From assembly GCA_022071965.1 (NCBI GenBank), contig JAJVIQ010000003.1, forward strand, positions 1 through 64,000: a stretch of DNA of 64,000 bases, in the 5' to 3' direction. The first letter of the stretch is position 1. Every line of letters starts with the position of its first letter. This DNA comes from Gammaproteobacteria bacterium (GTDB lineage Bacteria; Pseudomonadota; Gammaproteobacteria; JAJPIJ01). Shown piece after piece: positions 28,339-39,575 of the stretch. Position numbers and translations under genes: made by a program. Under the pieces are notes generated by a model. It had not been told where the DNA came from. It ran no database searches and saw nothing but the letters and a program-made list of their open reading frames with translations.

Positions 28339-29112
28339 TCAGTAACGGTTCTTCCACTCCCGCAGGATCGCAAACACCTCTGTTGCATCCGACAGTGCAT
28401 GGCCGCAATACATCTCGGCCGCGCGTTGCACTTCCGCATCATTTGTCCGCAGGAATGGATTGGTCTGTCGTTCGAGCGCGATGGTCGAGGGCAGCGTGGG
28501 TGCTCCCCGGGCGCGCAGCTCGCGGCTGCGTTCGAGTCGTCGCGCGATCGCCGCGTTGCCGGGCTCGACGGTCGCCGCGAAGCGAAGATTCGCGAGCGTG
28601 TACTCATGACCGCAGTACACTCGCGTCTCATCCGGCAATGCCGCGAGCCTGCCGAGCGAGGCGTGCATCTGCGCCGGCGTACCCTCGAACAGCCGCCCGC
28701 AGCCGGCGGCAAACAGCGTGTCGCCGGTGAAGACGACGCCGTCGCCGCAGTAAGCCATGGCGCCCAGCGTATGGCCTGGGACCCACATCGCCCGCAGATC
28801 CAGTCCCATCTCCGCGATGATCACGGCGTCGCCCTCTGCCACCGCATCGGTGCTCTGCGGGATGATCTCGGCGGCCGGGCCGAAGACGCGCACGGGAAAG
28901 CGGGCGCGGAGCGCCGCGATTCCGCCGACGTGGTCGTGATGGTGATGCGTGACGATGATCGCCGCCAGCTCCAGCCTGCGCCGCGATATCGCATCGAGCA
29001 CCGGGCCCGCCTCGCCCGGATCGACAACTGCCGCGGCGCGACTGCCCGGGTGCTCGAGCAGCCAGACATAATTGTCGCGCAGGGCGGGAATGGCGGTGAT
29101 CTCGAGGTTCAT
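28339..29112 (-). CDS. gloB: Hydroxyacylglutathione hydrolase (glyoxalase II)
   Basis: GloB hydrolyses S-lactoylglutathione to D-lactate and glutathione, completing methylglyoxal detoxification in the cytosol. The 257-residue metallo-beta-lactamase-fold protein has the binuclear metal motif TxHxHxDH at 55-61 (T-HHHH-DH), the VPGHTLGAMAY His ligand and FTGDTLFAAGCGRLFEGTP. The CGHEYTLANLRFA segment binds the thioester. The start MNLEITAIPALRDN at 29112 is standard for the family. It is divergent from the methyltransferase-rnhA-dnaQ run, a layout shared with enterobacteria. Confidence 0.95.
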   Translation of the reverse strand: MNLEITAIPALRDNYVWLLEHPGSRAAAVVDPGEAGPVLDAISRRRLELAAIIVTHHHHDHVGGIAALRARFPVRVFGPAAEIIPQSTDAVAEGDAVIIAEMGLDLRAMWVPGHTLGAMAYCGDGVVFTGDTLFAAGCGRLFEGTPAQMHASLGRLAALPDETRVYCGHEYTLANLRFAATVEPGNAAIARRLERSRELRARGAPTLPSTIALERQTNPFLRTNDAEVQRAAEMYCGHALSDATEVFAILREWKNRY

Positions 29113-29281
29113 GCGTGCGGACCCTGCATCGTGGCGAGCATGCAACGGCGGGCGCCACGGACGCCGTTCCGGCGCCGGCGCTCTGGACGCAGCTCGCAGA
29201 CGTTCGCTATGGTACCGCCGAGTCACCCTCCGCATAACCCGGGCGGCGGCCTCCTTCCTGCCAACACCGGAACGGGATACC

Positions 29282-30061
29282 GTGAGCGACGAGAAGAGCA
29301 CCGCACGATCTGGCGTCAGGTCCGACCTCGAGGACTGGTTCGACTCCGACCTCGGTCGCTCCATGCTCGCCAGCGTCCTGCTCAGGCTCGGTGCGCTGCT
29401 GCCGACGCTTTTCGGATACCACATCCTGCAGCTCGGCCTGTTTCGCGACAAACCGCTGATGGCCGCGAGCCGCATTTCCCATCAGGTGGTCTTCAGCATC
29501 GATCCGGGCCTGTACCCGCGATCGGACAACGGCGTGCTCTGCGAGGCGAGCGCCCTGCCGATCGCGGCCGACAGCGTCGACGTGGTCCTGCTGCCCTTCG
29601 TCCTGGAATTCGAACAGGAGCCCCACGACGTGTTGCGCGAGATCGAGCGCGTTCTCATCGGAGAGGGCCACGTCGTCATCATCGGGTTCAATCCGCTCGG
29701 CTGCTGGGGCCTGTGGCGGCTGCTGCTCTGGTGGCGCGATACGGTACCGTGGAGCGGGCGCTTCCTGCGCATCGGGCGGCTGAGGGACTGGCTCAAGCTG
29801 CTGGGCTTCGAGGTCACGCACATCAGCCGCGCCTTCTTCAGGCCGCCACTGCGTTCGGCGCGCCTGCTGCGCAACCTGGGCTTACTCGAGCTGCTCGGAC
29901 GCAAGCTGTTCCCGATGATTGGCGGCTGCTACGTCATCGTCGCGCGCAAACGCCTGCAGCGGCTGATACCCATACGCACGCAATGGCGGGCGCGACGCCG
30001 ACTGATCGCCACCGGCGTGATCGAACCTACCACCTTCCAGGCGCCGCGCGATGAGAGCTGA
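29282..30061 (+). CDS. SAM-dependent methyltransferase (YafS-like)
   Basis: A 259-residue class I methyltransferase-like protein. The usual glycine-rich motif I is not obvious. The central segment is clear: [22 protein letters not shown] followed by [26 protein letters not shown], as in Methyltransf_11 proteins. The GTG at 29282 (VSDEKSTA) was chosen because upstream ATGs would overlap the divergent gloB. Its position between gloB and rnhA matches E. coli yafS. The substrate is unknown. The stop overlaps the rnhA start region by 11 bases. Confidence 0.75.
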   Translation: MSDEKSTARSGVRSDLEDWFDSDLGRSMLASVLLRLGALLPTLFGYHILQLGLFRDKPLMAASRISHQVVFSIDPGLYPRSDNGVLCEASALPIAADSVDVVLLPFVLEFEQEPHDVLREIERVLIGEGHVVIIGFNPLGCWGLWRLLLWWRDTVPWSGRFLRIGRLRDWLKLLGFEVTHISRAFFRPPLRSARLLRNLGLLELLGRKLFPMIGGCYVIVARKRLQRLIPIRTQWRARRRLIATGVIEPTTFQAPRDES

Positions 30062-30518
30062 GGCCGGCGGCGGCATCGTGGAGATCTATTCCGACGGGGC
30101 GTGCCGCGGCAACCCCGGCCCCGGCGGCTGGGGAGTCCTGCTCCGATACCGGCATCACGAGAAGACCCTGCAGGGCGCGGAGCGTGAAACGACGAACAAC
30201 CGCATGGAACTGATGGCGGCCATCGCCGGGCTGGAGAGCCTCAAGCGCCCAAGCCGGGTCCGATTGACCACGGATTCGCAGTACGTGATGAACGGCCTGC
30301 GGTCGTGGCTCAAGGACTGGAAGCGCCGTGGGTGGAAGACGGCGGACAGTAAGCCCGTGAAGAATGTCGACCTCTGGCAGCGCCTCGACGAGGCCGCATC
30401 CAGGCACGAGGTCGAATACGAATGGGTTCGGGGACACGCGGGTCACGTGGATAATGAGCGCGCCGATGCGCTCGCGAACGCGGCCATCGACGAGCTGCTC
30501 GGGGAGTCAGGCGGATAA
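30051..30518 (+). CDS. rnhA: Ribonuclease HI
   Basis: RNase HI degrades RNA in RNA:DNA hybrids, removing primers and R-loops. The 155-residue protein has the four catalytic carboxylates at Asp15 (YSDGAC), Glu53 (NRMELMA), Asp75 (TTDSQYV) and Asp139 (NERADALA). His129 lies in the flexible loop, and the basic protrusion [15 protein letters not shown] is present. These positions equal those of E. coli shifted by five. It overlaps the preceding methyltransferase gene and lies three bases before dnaQ, so the three are probably co-transcribed. Confidence 0.97.
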   Translation: MRAEAGGGIVEIYSDGACRGNPGPGGWGVLLRYRHHEKTLQGAERETTNNRMELMAAIAGLESLKRPSRVRLTTDSQYVMNGLRSWLKDWKRRGWKTADSKPVKNVDLWQRLDEAASRHEVEYEWVRGHAGHVDNERADALANAAIDELLGESGG

Positions 30519-30521
30519 TCG

Positions 30522-31256
30522 ATGCGACAGATCGTTCTGGATACCGAAACCACGGGCCTGGAGCCCGCCGAAGGGCACCGCATCATCGAGATAGGATGCG
30601 TGGAGATGGTGAATCGGCGGCGCACCGCGCGCACGTTTCACCATTACCTGAACCCGGAGCGCGACATCGACGACGGCGCGGTGGCCGTGCACGGCATCAC
30701 GCGGGAGCAGCTGGCGAGCAGCCCCCGGTTCCGGGAGGTGGCGCAGGAACTCATCGACTTCCTCCGCGACGCCGAGGTCATCATCCACAACGCGCCATTC
30801 GACGTCGGTTTCCTGAACGCGGAACTCTCGCGGCTGGGCGCCGCCTGGGGAACGCTGGCCGATCATTGCCGCATCATCGATACGCTGGCGATGGCGCGCG
30901 AGCTGCATCCCGGCCAGCGCAACAACCTCGACGCGCTCTGCAGGCGCTACAACGTCGACAACTCGGAGCGCACACTGCACGGCGCACTGCTGGACGCGGA
31001 GATACTCTCCGATGTCTACCTGCGCATGACCGGCGGGCAGGCGACGCTCCTGCTGGATGAATCGCCGCCGGCGCGCGAGGCGCAGATGACGGCCGTCACT
31101 TCGTCGCGACGCGGGGAGCGCCCGGCACTGCGCGTGATCGCCGCCTCCACCGAAGAGCTCGCGGCGCACCGGGCGCGGCTGGCCACCCTGCAGAAGAAAA
31201 GCGGCGGGCGCTGCGTGTGGCTGCAGTTGCAGGCCGGGGAAGCGACCGAATCCTAG
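30522..31256 (+). CDS. dnaQ: DNA polymerase III epsilon subunit (proofreading exonuclease)
   Basis: DnaQ is the 3'-5' proofreading exonuclease of the replicative polymerase. The 244-residue protein has Exo I with Asp7 and Glu9 (LDTETTG), Exo II in HNAPFDVGFLN, and Exo III as HGALLDAEILSDVYL. The exonuclease domain ends near residue 180. A linker follows, and the C-terminal segment (about 205-244) is the alpha-subunit-binding part. Length matches E. coli (243). In E. coli rnhA and dnaQ are divergent, whereas here they are in the same direction, three bases apart. Confidence 0.97.
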   Translation: MRQIVLDTETTGLEPAEGHRIIEIGCVEMVNRRRTARTFHHYLNPERDIDDGAVAVHGITREQLASSPRFREVAQELIDFLRDAEVIIHNAPFDVGFLNAELSRLGAAWGTLADHCRIIDTLAMARELHPGQRNNLDALCRRYNVDNSERTLHGALLDAEILSDVYLRMTGGQATLLLDESPPAREAQMTAVTSSRRGERPALRVIAASTEELAAHRARLATLQKKSGGRCVWLQLQAGEATES

Positions 31257-31323
31257 GACGCCGGCTCCATGCCCGCGCCACACCGCCGGGGCCATGCAAC
31301 GCCTGCCCTGCCCCGCCCGCGCC

Positions 31324-31641
31324 TCACGCGTTTGCCGCCGCCTGGGCCAGCCTCTGCAGTTCTCCGGACTGGTACATCTCCATGACGATGTCGCAGCCGC
31401 CGACCAGCTCGCCGTTGATGAAGACCTGGGGGAAGGTCGGCCAGTTGGAAAAGCGCGGCAGGTTCTGGCGCACATCCGGATCGGCCAGGACATCCACGTG
31501 CGCGAACTCCACACCACATGCGGCAAGCGCCTGCGAGGCCCGCATCGAGAAGCCGCACTGCGGGAACTGCGGGGTCCCCTTCATAAAGATGACTATGCGA
31601 TTGCCCTCGATCGTCTGCTTGATACGCTCCATCACGTCCAT
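31324..31641 (-). CDS. grxD: Monothiol glutaredoxin Grx4-type
   Basis: GrxD is a CGFS monothiol glutaredoxin that binds [2Fe-2S] with BolA and takes part in Fe-S trafficking. The 105-residue protein has FMKGTPQFPQCGFS with Cys29. It also has WPTFPQVFINGELVGGCDI, the glutathione-binding TFPQ and GGCDI motifs. Length is typical. It is convergent with dnaQ. A good sigma-70-type promoter lies upstream. Confidence 0.96.
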   Translation of the reverse strand: MDVMERIKQTIEGNRIVIFMKGTPQFPQCGFSMRASQALAACGVEFAHVDVLADPDVRQNLPRFSNWPTFPQVFINGELVGGCDIVMEMYQSGELQRLAQAAANA

Positions 31642-31661
31642 AACGGCGGTCCGCCTCTCGA

Positions 31662-31690
31662 ATTATCAGTGGGTAAGCATGCCGAGTCTA
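31662..31690 (-). promoter_or_regulatory. Sigma-70-type promoter for grxD
   Basis: On the minus strand TAGACT (plus 31685-31690) and GATAAT (plus 31662-31667, five of six consensus bases) are 17 bases apart. They end about 20 bases upstream of the grxD start, so the leader is very short. Confidence 0.5.
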
Positions 31691-31853
31691 AGTCCGCGCG
31701 CGGGCCCTGTCACCCCGCTCGCGGGGGCCGCGACGGTCCACCCTCACGGCTTGCAAATGCCGACGCACATGGCCGACAATTCGGCTCGTTCAACTTGGGG
31801 GGATGCCCGTCAAACCGGATTTGCGACGGGGCGGATCACGGAGGGAAATCAAT

Positions 31854-32456
31854 ATGAAAAATCCATTAGACTCAATAGGTAAGACCATATCGCTCGGTGT
31901 CGTTCTGGCGCTCGTGCTGGCCTGGTTGGTGAGGTCCGGCGGCGAGTTCAACCTGCCGGGGGTCTATCGCTGGCTACATTATATTGCAGGCGTGTGCTGG
32001 ATCGGCCTGCTCTACTATTTCAATCTGGTTCAGACTCCGGCCCTGGCGGCGGCGGCCGCGGACAAGGGGGGACCCGGCGGTGCCGGCGTCACCAAGTATG
32101 TCGCGCCCCTGGCGCTGCTGTGGTTCCGCTGGGCGGCCGTGGTCACCTGGCTGTCCGGCGCCGCGTTCCTGGGCAAGAACTTCGTCCCCGCGTTCACGCT
32201 CGGGCTGGCGGCCGCGGAGCCGACTCCCTATCTGACGGCGATCGGCATCGGCGCGTGGCTCGGCACCATCATGCTCTTCAATGTCTGGGTATTCATCTGG
32301 CCCAATCAAAAGAAGGTGCTCGGCCTGGTGCAGGCGAGCGACGAGGAAAAGGGCAAGGCCCGGCGCGTGGCCGCGCTGGCCTCGCGAACGAATACGCTGC
32401 TGTCGATACCGATGCTCCTGTTCATGGGCGCGGCCAGCCACGGGGTGCTGTTCTGA
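31854..32456 (+). CDS. PuuD-like (urate oxidase N-terminal type) integral membrane protein
   Basis: A 200-residue membrane protein resembling the N-terminal membrane part of the cytochrome-type urate hydroxylase PuuD. About four to five membrane segments are visible (residues 12-28, 40-62, 80-110, 120-150, 175-195). The signature blocks are LHYIAGVCWIGLLYYFN, VWVFIWPNQKK and the C-terminal RTNTLLSIPMLLFMGAASH, whose His residues may bind haem. The C-terminal cytochrome c domain of full PuuD is missing, so urate oxidation is not assured and many homologues are annotated only by similarity. The ATG at 31854 has GGAGGG upstream. A strong terminator follows. Confidence 0.7.
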   Translation: MKNPLDSIGKTISLGVVLALVLAWLVRSGGEFNLPGVYRWLHYIAGVCWIGLLYYFNLVQTPALAAAAADKGGPGGAGVTKYVAPLALLWFRWAAVVTWLSGAAFLGKNFVPAFTLGLAAAEPTPYLTAIGIGAWLGTIMLFNVWVFIWPNQKKVLGLVQASDEEKGKARRVAALASRTNTLLSIPMLLFMGAASHGVLF

Positions 32457-32522
32457 GCCTCACGGTTGGCTGAGCCGGAAACCGCGCAGGCGGATAGCGA
32501 GGCGTCGTTACCACGCAACAAG

Positions 32523-32552
32523 GCCCGGCCCTTCGGCCGGGCTTCTTCTTTT
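32523..32552 (+). terminator. Rho-independent terminator after PuuD-like gene
   Basis: A perfect 8-bp stem GCCCGGCC / GGCCGGGC with loop CTTC is followed by TTCTTCTTTT on the plus strand. It lies about 65 bases after the membrane-protein stop and separates it from argD. Confidence 0.88.
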
Positions 32553-32606
32553 CTGGGACACGAAAATTTGAAAGCGCGGATCACGACCAGGACACGGGAC
32601 GGCATC

Positions 32607-33785
32607 ATGAGCGGTCGCGAGGCGTTGATGCCAACCTACCAGCGCCTGCCGGTCGCATTCGTTCGCGGCAGCGGCGCATACCTGTGGGACGAGAGCGGCC
32701 GCCGGTATCTCGATGCGCTGAGTGGTGTGGCTGTCTGCAGCCTCGGGCACGCGCATCCGGCCCTCGCCGCGGCAATCGCGGAACAGGCGTCCACCCTGCT
32801 GCACACCTCCAACATATACCGCATCTCGCTGCAGGAAGAGCTCGGGGCGCGGCTGACACGGCTGGCGGGGATGGAGAAGGCGTTCTTCTGCAACTCCGGC
32901 GCCGAAGCCAACGAGGCCGCCATCAAGCTCGCGCGCCTGCATGGACATGCGCGCGGCATCGGCGAGCCGCAGATCATCGTCATGCAGAACAGCTTCCACG
33001 GGCGCACGATGGCCACGCTCAGCGCCACCGGCAACGCGAAAATGCAGCAGGGCTTCGAGCCGCTGTTGCAGGGATTTCTGCGCGTGCCCTACGGGGATCT
33101 CGATGCAATCGCCGCCCTCGCCGATGTCCGCCGCGACATCGCCGCGGTCTTGGTCGAACCGATCCAGGGCGAGGGCGGCGTCAATATCGCACCTGCGGGG
33201 TATCTCGCGGGTATCCGCGCGCTGTGCGATCGGCATGACTGGCTGTTGATGCTCGACGAGGTACAGACCGGGATGTGCCGCACGGGTCGCTGGTTCGCGT
33301 GCCGGCACGATGGCGTGACACCGGATGTCATGGCGCTGGCGAAGGCGCTGGGCAACGGGATGCCGATCGGCGCCAGTCTCGCGGCCGGCAAGGCCGCGAC
33401 GCTGCTGTCACCCGGCAAGCACGGCTCCACCTTCGGCGGCAATCCGCTCGCCTGCCGCGCGGCGCTGACCGTGATCGAGGTCATGGACCGCGAGCGCCTC
33501 GACGAACGCGCCGGCGCCACCGGTGAGCAGCTCCTCGCGCGCCTGCGCGAGGAGCTGCGGGGGATCCCGGCGGTGCGCGAGGTTCGCGGCCGGGGACTGA
33601 TGATCGGCATTGAAATGGATCGTCCCTGCGCCGAGCTGGTGGAGCAGTCCCTTGCCGCCGGACTGCTGATCAACGTCACCGCCGGCAATGTCGTACGCCT
33701 GCTGCCGCCGCTCATCTATGGCGCCGCGGAGATTGAGAGCCTGGTCACGACGCTCGCGTCCGTGATCGCCCGCCACCCGGCCTGA
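32607..33785 (+). CDS. argD: Acetylornithine aminotransferase
   Basis: ArgD transfers an amino group from glutamate to N-acetylglutamate semialdehyde in arginine synthesis (and can serve lysine synthesis). The 392-residue PLP enzyme of aminotransferase class III has the N-terminal PVAFVRGSGAYLWDESGRRYLD, NSGAEANEAAIKLAR (phosphate binding), LMLDEVQTGMCRTG and the PLP lysine in MALAKALGNGMPIGA. The ATG at 32607 (MSGREALMPTYQ) or 32628 is possible; longer readings would cross the terminator. It is followed 24 bases later by argF, so the two form an arginine operon. Confidence 0.94.
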   Translation: MSGREALMPTYQRLPVAFVRGSGAYLWDESGRRYLDALSGVAVCSLGHAHPALAAAIAEQASTLLHTSNIYRISLQEELGARLTRLAGMEKAFFCNSGAEANEAAIKLARLHGHARGIGEPQIIVMQNSFHGRTMATLSATGNAKMQQGFEPLLQGFLRVPYGDLDAIAALADVRRDIAAVLVEPIQGEGGVNIAPAGYLAGIRALCDRHDWLLMLDEVQTGMCRTGRWFACRHDGVTPDVMALAKALGNGMPIGASLAAGKAATLLSPGKHGSTFGGNPLACRAALTVIEVMDRERLDERAGATGEQLLARLREELRGIPAVREVRGRGLMIGIEMDRPCAELVEQSLAAGLLINVTAGNVVRLLPPLIYGAAEIESLVTTLASVIARHPA

Positions 33786-33809
33786 CCGTTCGTCATACGC
33801 GCAGAACCC

Positions 33810-34727
33810 ATGATCCGGCATTTTCTCACCCTGATGGACCTGAGCAGCGAGGAGCTGCTCGGCCTCGTACACCGCGGCATCGAGCTGAAGGCCATGCGTG
33901 CCGCCGGCCGCCTGTACGAGCCGCTGAAGAATCGCGTGCTCGCCATGGTGTTCGAGAAGTCCTCGACCCGCACCCGCGTCTCCTTCGAGGCGGCTATGGC
34001 CGAGTTCGGCGGACAGGCGATGTTCCTCTCCCCGCGCGACACCCAGCTCGGCCGCGGCGAACCGGTGGAGGACACGGCACGGGTCCTCTCGCGCATGGTC
34101 CACGCGATCATGGTGCGCACCTACGAACACGAGAAGGTCGAGCTGCTGGCCGACTACTCCAGCGTACCCGTCATCAACGGCCTGACCGATCTCCACCATC
34201 CCTGCCAGCTGCTCGCGGACATGCAGACGTATCACGAGCATCGAGGTCCGATCAAGGGCAGGACGGTGGCCTGGATCGGAGACGGCAACAACATGTGCAA
34301 TTCCTACATTCATGCCACCAGGCAGTACGGCTTCACGCTGCGCATCGCCTCCCCGCAGGGCTACGATCCGGAGCCCGACGTGCTCGCCGAAGGAACCAGC
34401 GTGGAGGTGCTGCGCGATCCGATGAAGGCTGCCGCGGATGCGGACCTGGTGGTAACCGACGTCTGGGCCAGCATGGGGCAGGAGGACGAGGCGCGCGCGC
34501 GCCAGGAGGCGTTCGCCGGATTCGAGGTCAACGAGGCCGTGATGGCGCAGGCGAAGTCCGGCGCGGTCTTCATGCACTGCCTGCCGGCGCACCGGGGCGA
34601 GGAGGTGAGCGCGGGCGTGATCGAGTCCCCGCAGAGCGTGGTGTGGGACGAGGCCGGCAACCGTCTTCATGCCCAGAAGGCGCTGCTCGAGTTTCTGCTC
34701 GCGGTCGCCCCGGCGTCGGCGCGGTAG
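33810..34727 (+). CDS. argF: Ornithine carbamoyltransferase
   Basis: OTC joins carbamoyl phosphate and ornithine to citrulline. The 305-residue protein has the carbamoyl-phosphate loop [13 protein letters not shown], the HPCQLLADM motif, and the ornithine-side segments [25 protein letters not shown] (DxxxSMG) and [13 protein letters not shown]. All key motifs are intact and the length is typical of anabolic enzymes. It lies downstream of argD in the same operon and 13 bases before surE. Confidence 0.96.
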   Translation: MIRHFLTLMDLSSEELLGLVHRGIELKAMRAAGRLYEPLKNRVLAMVFEKSSTRTRVSFEAAMAEFGGQAMFLSPRDTQLGRGEPVEDTARVLSRMVHAIMVRTYEHEKVELLADYSSVPVINGLTDLHHPCQLLADMQTYHEHRGPIKGRTVAWIGDGNNMCNSYIHATRQYGFTLRIASPQGYDPEPDVLAEGTSVEVLRDPMKAAADADLVVTDVWASMGQEDEARARQEAFAGFEVNEAVMAQAKSGAVFMHCLPAHRGEEVSAGVIESPQSVVWDEAGNRLHAQKALLEFLLAVAPASAR

Positions 34728-34740
34728 GGCGCGCCGCCCC

Positions 34741-35502
34741 ATGCGCTTTCTCGTCAGCAACGACGACGGCTATCAGGCGCCGGGCCTGCGCGCACTCGTC
34801 CATTCGCTGACGCGGCACGGCGAAGTCGTGGTGGTGGCGCCGGACCGAAATCGAAGCGGCGCCAGCAACTCTCTCACCCTGGATGCGCCGCTGCGCGTCC
34901 AGCAGGACGACAATGGCTACCATTACGTCAACGGTACGCCGACGGATTGCGTGCACCTGGCCATCACCGGCCTGCTGGAGCGCGATCCCGACATGGTGAT
35001 AGCGGGCATCAACGCCGGGGCCAATCTCGGCGACGACGTGCTTTACTCCGGCACGGTTGCCGCCGCCATGGAGGGTCGGTTCCTAGGGCTGCCCGCGATC
35101 GCCGTCTCTCTCGTCGGGGAGAGCTTCACGCATTTCGAGACCGCCACCCGGGTCGTGGAGCAGCTCATCGATCACATGCTGCGCCGTCCGCTGCCCGCCG
35201 ATACGATCTTGAACGTGAACGTTCCGGACCTGCCCTGGACGGAACTCGGCGGCTTCGAGGCGACCAGGCTCGGTCACCGCCACAAGTCCGAGCCGGCGGT
35301 CAGGACGCGGGATCCGCGCGGGCGGGCGATCTACTGGGTCGGCCCGGCGGGTCCCGAGGAGGACGCGGGTCCGGGCACGGATTTCAACGCGATCCGGCGC
35401 AAGTGCGTGTCGATCACGCCGCTGCAGGTTGATTTGACACGTTATACGGCGCTGGATACCGTTGCGCAGTGGCTGCAGGACGTGACGCAACGCGATGAAT
35501 GA
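34741..35502 (+). CDS. surE: 5'/3'-nucleotidase and exopolyphosphatase SurE
   Basis: SurE dephosphorylates nucleoside 5'- and 3'-monophosphates and short polyphosphates. The 253-residue protein starts [15 protein letters not shown], giving the metal-binding Asp8 and Asp9. [11 protein letters not shown] supplies the Ser ligand, and [21 protein letters not shown] the Asn ligand. An upstream in-frame ATG inside argF was rejected in favour of this standard N-terminus. Its 3' end overlaps pcm by eight bases. The cluster surE-pcm-nlpD-rpoS is conserved in gammaproteobacteria. Confidence 0.96.
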   Translation: MRFLVSNDDGYQAPGLRALVHSLTRHGEVVVVAPDRNRSGASNSLTLDAPLRVQQDDNGYHYVNGTPTDCVHLAITGLLERDPDMVIAGINAGANLGDDVLYSGTVAAAMEGRFLGLPAIAVSLVGESFTHFETATRVVEQLIDHMLRRPLPADTILNVNVPDLPWTELGGFEATRLGHRHKSEPAVRTRDPRGRAIYWVGPAGPEEDAGPGTDFNAIRRKCVSITPLQVDLTRYTALDTVAQWLQDVTQRDE

Positions 35503-36151
35503 CGCCCGTGGTATCGGGATGACCTCGCAGCGTGCACGCGATCGCCTGATCGCGCAGCTGCGCGAGATGGGCATACATTCCGCCCGCGTTCTCGACATCA
35601 TGCGCCACACGCCCCGGCATTTGTTCATCGATGAGGCGCTCGCCAGCCGCGCCTACGAGAACACCGCGCTGCCGATCGGGCACGGTCAGACCATTTCACA
35701 GCCGTTCATCGTCGCGCGCATGACGGAGGCCCTGCTCGTGGGCGGCCCGTTGCACAAGGTGCTGGAGATCGGCGCCGGCTGCGGCTACCAGACGGTGATC
35801 CTCGCGCAGGTCGCCGACCAGGTTTACTCCATCGAGCGCATCGCCGCACTGGCGAGCCGGTTGCGCGATCGCCTGCGCGCCATGAATTACTTTCATGTCA
35901 GCGTGCGCCACGCCGACGGCAGCCTGGGCTGGGCCAAGCACGCGCCGTACGACGGCATTCTGGTTGCGGCCGCGCCGCTCGGTGTGCCGCGCCGTCTGCT
36001 GGACCAGCTCGCCCCCGGCGGGCGGCTGGTGATCCCTGTCGGCGCCGCCGGTCACCAGCAGTTGCTGCGCATCACGCGCACCGACGAAGGATTCCACGAG
36101 GAGTATCTCGACAAGGTCAGCTTCGTGCCGCTGCTCGGGGGCGTCAGCTAG
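35495..36151 (+). CDS. pcm: Protein-L-isoaspartate O-methyltransferase
   Basis: Pcm methylates isoaspartyl residues in aged proteins so that they can be repaired. The 218-residue protein has the [22 protein letters not shown] substrate motif and the SAM motif [18 protein letters not shown]. The later blocks [11 protein letters not shown] and [10 protein letters not shown] are present. The N-terminal eight residues (to the internal Met9) are variable, so the true start may be 35519. It is followed by nlpD. Confidence 0.95.
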   Translation: MNDARGIGMTSQRARDRLIAQLREMGIHSARVLDIMRHTPRHLFIDEALASRAYENTALPIGHGQTISQPFIVARMTEALLVGGPLHKVLEIGAGCGYQTVILAQVADQVYSIERIAALASRLRDRLRAMNYFHVSVRHADGSLGWAKHAPYDGILVAAAPLGVPRRLLDQLAPGGRLVIPVGAAGHQQLLRITRTDEGFHEEYLDKVSFVPLLGGVS

Positions 36152-36168
36152 CGGCGCGGATCGCCTAC

Positions 36169-37014
36169 ATGACGCATGGTACCGCTCTTGCCGCGATTCG
36201 CTCACTTGCCGTTGCAGCCCTGATCGCGGCGCTCAACGCATGTTCCGGCCGGTACGCGGCGCCGCTCGACGAGGAGCTCATCGACGAGGTGGAACCCGCG
36301 GCCGTTGCCCGCCCGTCCGCGGCCGCGCGCGCCGCGTCCGGCGAGTATGTCATTCAGCAGGGGGACACGCTCTACGGCATCGCCTGGCGATACAAGCTCG
36401 ATTACCAGGTACTGGCGCGCTGGAACGGGATCGGGCCGCCCTACCGGATCTATCCCGGTCAGCGATTGCGGCTTTCGCCTCCGTCCTCCGCCGCGCCCGC
36501 GCTCGCTCCCGGCGCATCGATCAGGAAGCCGGCTACCACCGCGACGGCGGTCCGGCCAGCCCCGCCAGCCCCCGCCGCCAGTCCCACGCCGACGAACCCG
36601 GCGGCAGCCGCGGCAACCGCATCGCGCGCGAGCGGCGCGGCCCGCACCGTCGGCGGGATAGCGTGGCAATGGCCCGCGCAGGGACGCGTGCAACCCGCCG
36701 ACTCGGTCCTGGGCGAGCGCGGCATCAACATATTCGGCACGCGCGGCCAGTCCGTACGCGCCGCGGCGGCCGGGCGGATCGTGTACAGCGGCAGTGGACT
36801 GGTGGGATACGGAAAGCTTATCATCATCGAACACGACGACACCTATCTCAGCGCCTACGCCCACAACGACAAACTGCTTGTGGCGGAGGGCGCAAGGGTC
36901 GTCGGCGGTCAGCAGATCGCAGAGATGGGAAGCACGGGCACACGGCAGGTGATGTTGCATTTCGAGATCCGCCGCGGCGGGAAGCCCGTTCCTCCTCTTG
37001 AATTCCTCCCTTGA
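36169..37014 (+). CDS. nlpD: NlpD-type LysM/LytM lipoprotein
   Basis: NlpD activates the amidase AmiC at the septum. The 281-residue protein has a signal with lipobox LNAC (Cys25) and a LysM module at about residues 62-103 ([20 protein letters not shown]). A Pro/Ala-rich linker (105-160) and a C-terminal LytM (peptidase M23-like) domain at about 165-280 follow. The peptidase metal ligands are degenerate: the expected H/D positions read GERGINIFG and the later HxH is absent apart from MLHFEIR. This is as in NlpD proteins that act as activators rather than enzymes. The rpoS promoter in this family usually lies within nlpD; I could not fix it here. Confidence 0.92.
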   Translation: MTHGTALAAIRSLAVAALIAALNACSGRYAAPLDEELIDEVEPAAVARPSAAARAASGEYVIQQGDTLYGIAWRYKLDYQVLARWNGIGPPYRIYPGQRLRLSPPSSAAPALAPGASIRKPATTATAVRPAPPAPAASPTPTNPAAAAATASRASGAARTVGGIAWQWPAQGRVQPADSVLGERGINIFGTRGQSVRAAAAGRIVYSGSGLVGYGKLIIIEHDDTYLSAYAHNDKLLVAEGARVVGGQQIAEMGSTGTRQVMLHFEIRRGGKPVPPLEFLP

Positions 37015-37031
37015 AGCGTGAGCTAACGGGA

Positions 37032-38138
37032 ATGGCGGCAACGGGAACGAACGGCCAGGGAACGAGGGGTAAGCCTGCGGGATCCGGCACCGACTCGCGC
37101 GTCGAGGACGGCTCGGGGCTGGAGATTGAAGCCCTCGAGGCGGAGATCGTCGAGGAAGATCTCGATATAACGCTGGCCGATGCGCAGGCGCTCGCCGAGG
37201 AGCCCGAGGACATCGCAGAGCCCGCCGCCGGGGACACCCTCGATCCCTCGATCACCATCACCGTCGATCGCGCAGTTCCCGCCGGGGACGTCTCGGAAGG
37301 CGAGCTCGACGCCACCCGCATCTATCTCAACGAGATCGGCTTCGCGGACCTGCTCTCCGCCGAGGAGGAGGTCCGCTACGCGCGGCTGGCGAAACGCGGC
37401 GACGAGGCGGCCCGCACGAAGATGATCGTCAGCAATCTGCGCCTGGTGGTAAAGATCGCGCGCCGCTATATGAACCGGGGCCTGGCGCTGCTGGACCTGA
37501 TCGAGGAAGGCAACCTTGGTCTGATTCGCGCGGTCGAGAAGTTCGACCCGGAACGCGGCTTCCGCTTCTCCACCTATGCCACCTGGTGGATAAGGCAGAC
37601 GGTCGAGCGCGCGCTGATGAACCAGACGCGCACCATCCGGCTGCCCATCCACGTGGTCAAGGAGATCAACATCTACATGCGGGCCGCCCGCCGGCTCGCC
37701 CAGACACTCGATCGTGAACCCACGCCCGAGGACGTGGCGCAGACGCTCGACCGGCCGATCGACGAGGTCAAACGCATGCTCGGACTCAACGAGCGCGTCA
37801 CCTCCATGGACAGCACGACCGACCATGACTCGGACCGCTCGCTGCTGGACACGATCCCCGACGAGCAGAACCCGGACCCCTGGCTGCTCCTGCAGGACAA
37901 CGACATGCAGCGGCACATCGAGATCTGGCTGTCGCAGCTCAACGACAAGCAGCGCGCGGTCGTCGAGCGGCGCTTCGGCCTGAACGGGCACGAGATCGCC
38001 ACGCTCGAGGAGGTCGGCAACGCGATCGGCGTGACGCGCGAACGGGTCCGCCAGATACAGATAGAAGCCCTGAAGCGTCTGCGCCAGATCCTGGAGCGCC
38101 AGGGCTTCTCGGTCGAGTCACTGCTGCGCGAGACCTGA
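37032..38138 (+). CDS. rpoS: RNA polymerase sigma factor RpoS
   Basis: RpoS is the general stress and stationary-phase sigma factor. From the ATG at 37032 the protein has 368 residues. An acidic N-terminal extension (region 1.1-like, to about 85) precedes region 1.2 ([11 protein letters not shown]), region 2 ([27 protein letters not shown] and [13 protein letters not shown]), region 3 and region 4 ([19 protein letters not shown]). A TTG at 37011 overlapping the nlpD stop would add seven residues. Neither start has a clear ribosome site, which is compatible with translational control. The last gene of surE-pcm-nlpD-rpoS. Confidence 0.95.
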   Translation: MAATGTNGQGTRGKPAGSGTDSRVEDGSGLEIEALEAEIVEEDLDITLADAQALAEEPEDIAEPAAGDTLDPSITITVDRAVPAGDVSEGELDATRIYLNEIGFADLLSAEEEVRYARLAKRGDEAARTKMIVSNLRLVVKIARRYMNRGLALLDLIEEGNLGLIRAVEKFDPERGFRFSTYATWWIRQTVERALMNQTRTIRLPIHVVKEINIYMRAARRLAQTLDREPTPEDVAQTLDRPIDEVKRMLGLNERVTSMDSTTDHDSDRSLLDTIPDEQNPDPWLLLQDNDMQRHIEIWLSQLNDKQRAVVERRFGLNGHEIATLEEVGNAIGVTRERVRQIQIEALKRLRQILERQGFSVESLLRET

Positions 38139-38178
38139 ATCGCGCCGACGGCAGGCTGCCGCCGGCCCGCCGATCGGC

Positions 38179-39307
<1,129 letters not shown>

Positions 39308-39491
39308 CTCGAGGAAGTCTCACGCCGCGCCGATAGCGATTGCGTCACGGCCGACGAAGCGCGTGATGAGACTCTGAGATGCGCCATCGAGCGGTGCGAG
39401 GAGTTGCGTATCACGAAGATCGGATGCTTGGCGAGGCGCCGATATCAATCATCGACGAGCGATGCGAGTCGTAACCAGATTACAAAAAAGT

Positions 39492-39520
39492 TTGCAACCG
39501 TTCGCATTGTGATGTATATA
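39492..39520 (+). promoter_or_regulatory. Putative promoter of lysine-rich peptide gene
   Basis: TTGCAA (39492-39497) and TATATA (39515-39520) are 17 bases apart, and TATAAA overlaps the second hexamer at 39517-39522. The stretch from about 39475 to 39570 is clearly more AT-rich than the rest of the window. The predicted start would leave a leader of about 50 bases before the ATG at 39576. Confidence 0.55.
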
Positions 39521-39575
39521 AATGCGCGTGGTACATGCTTCACATGTTGTTCAACACATCGATAGGGGGTTAAAC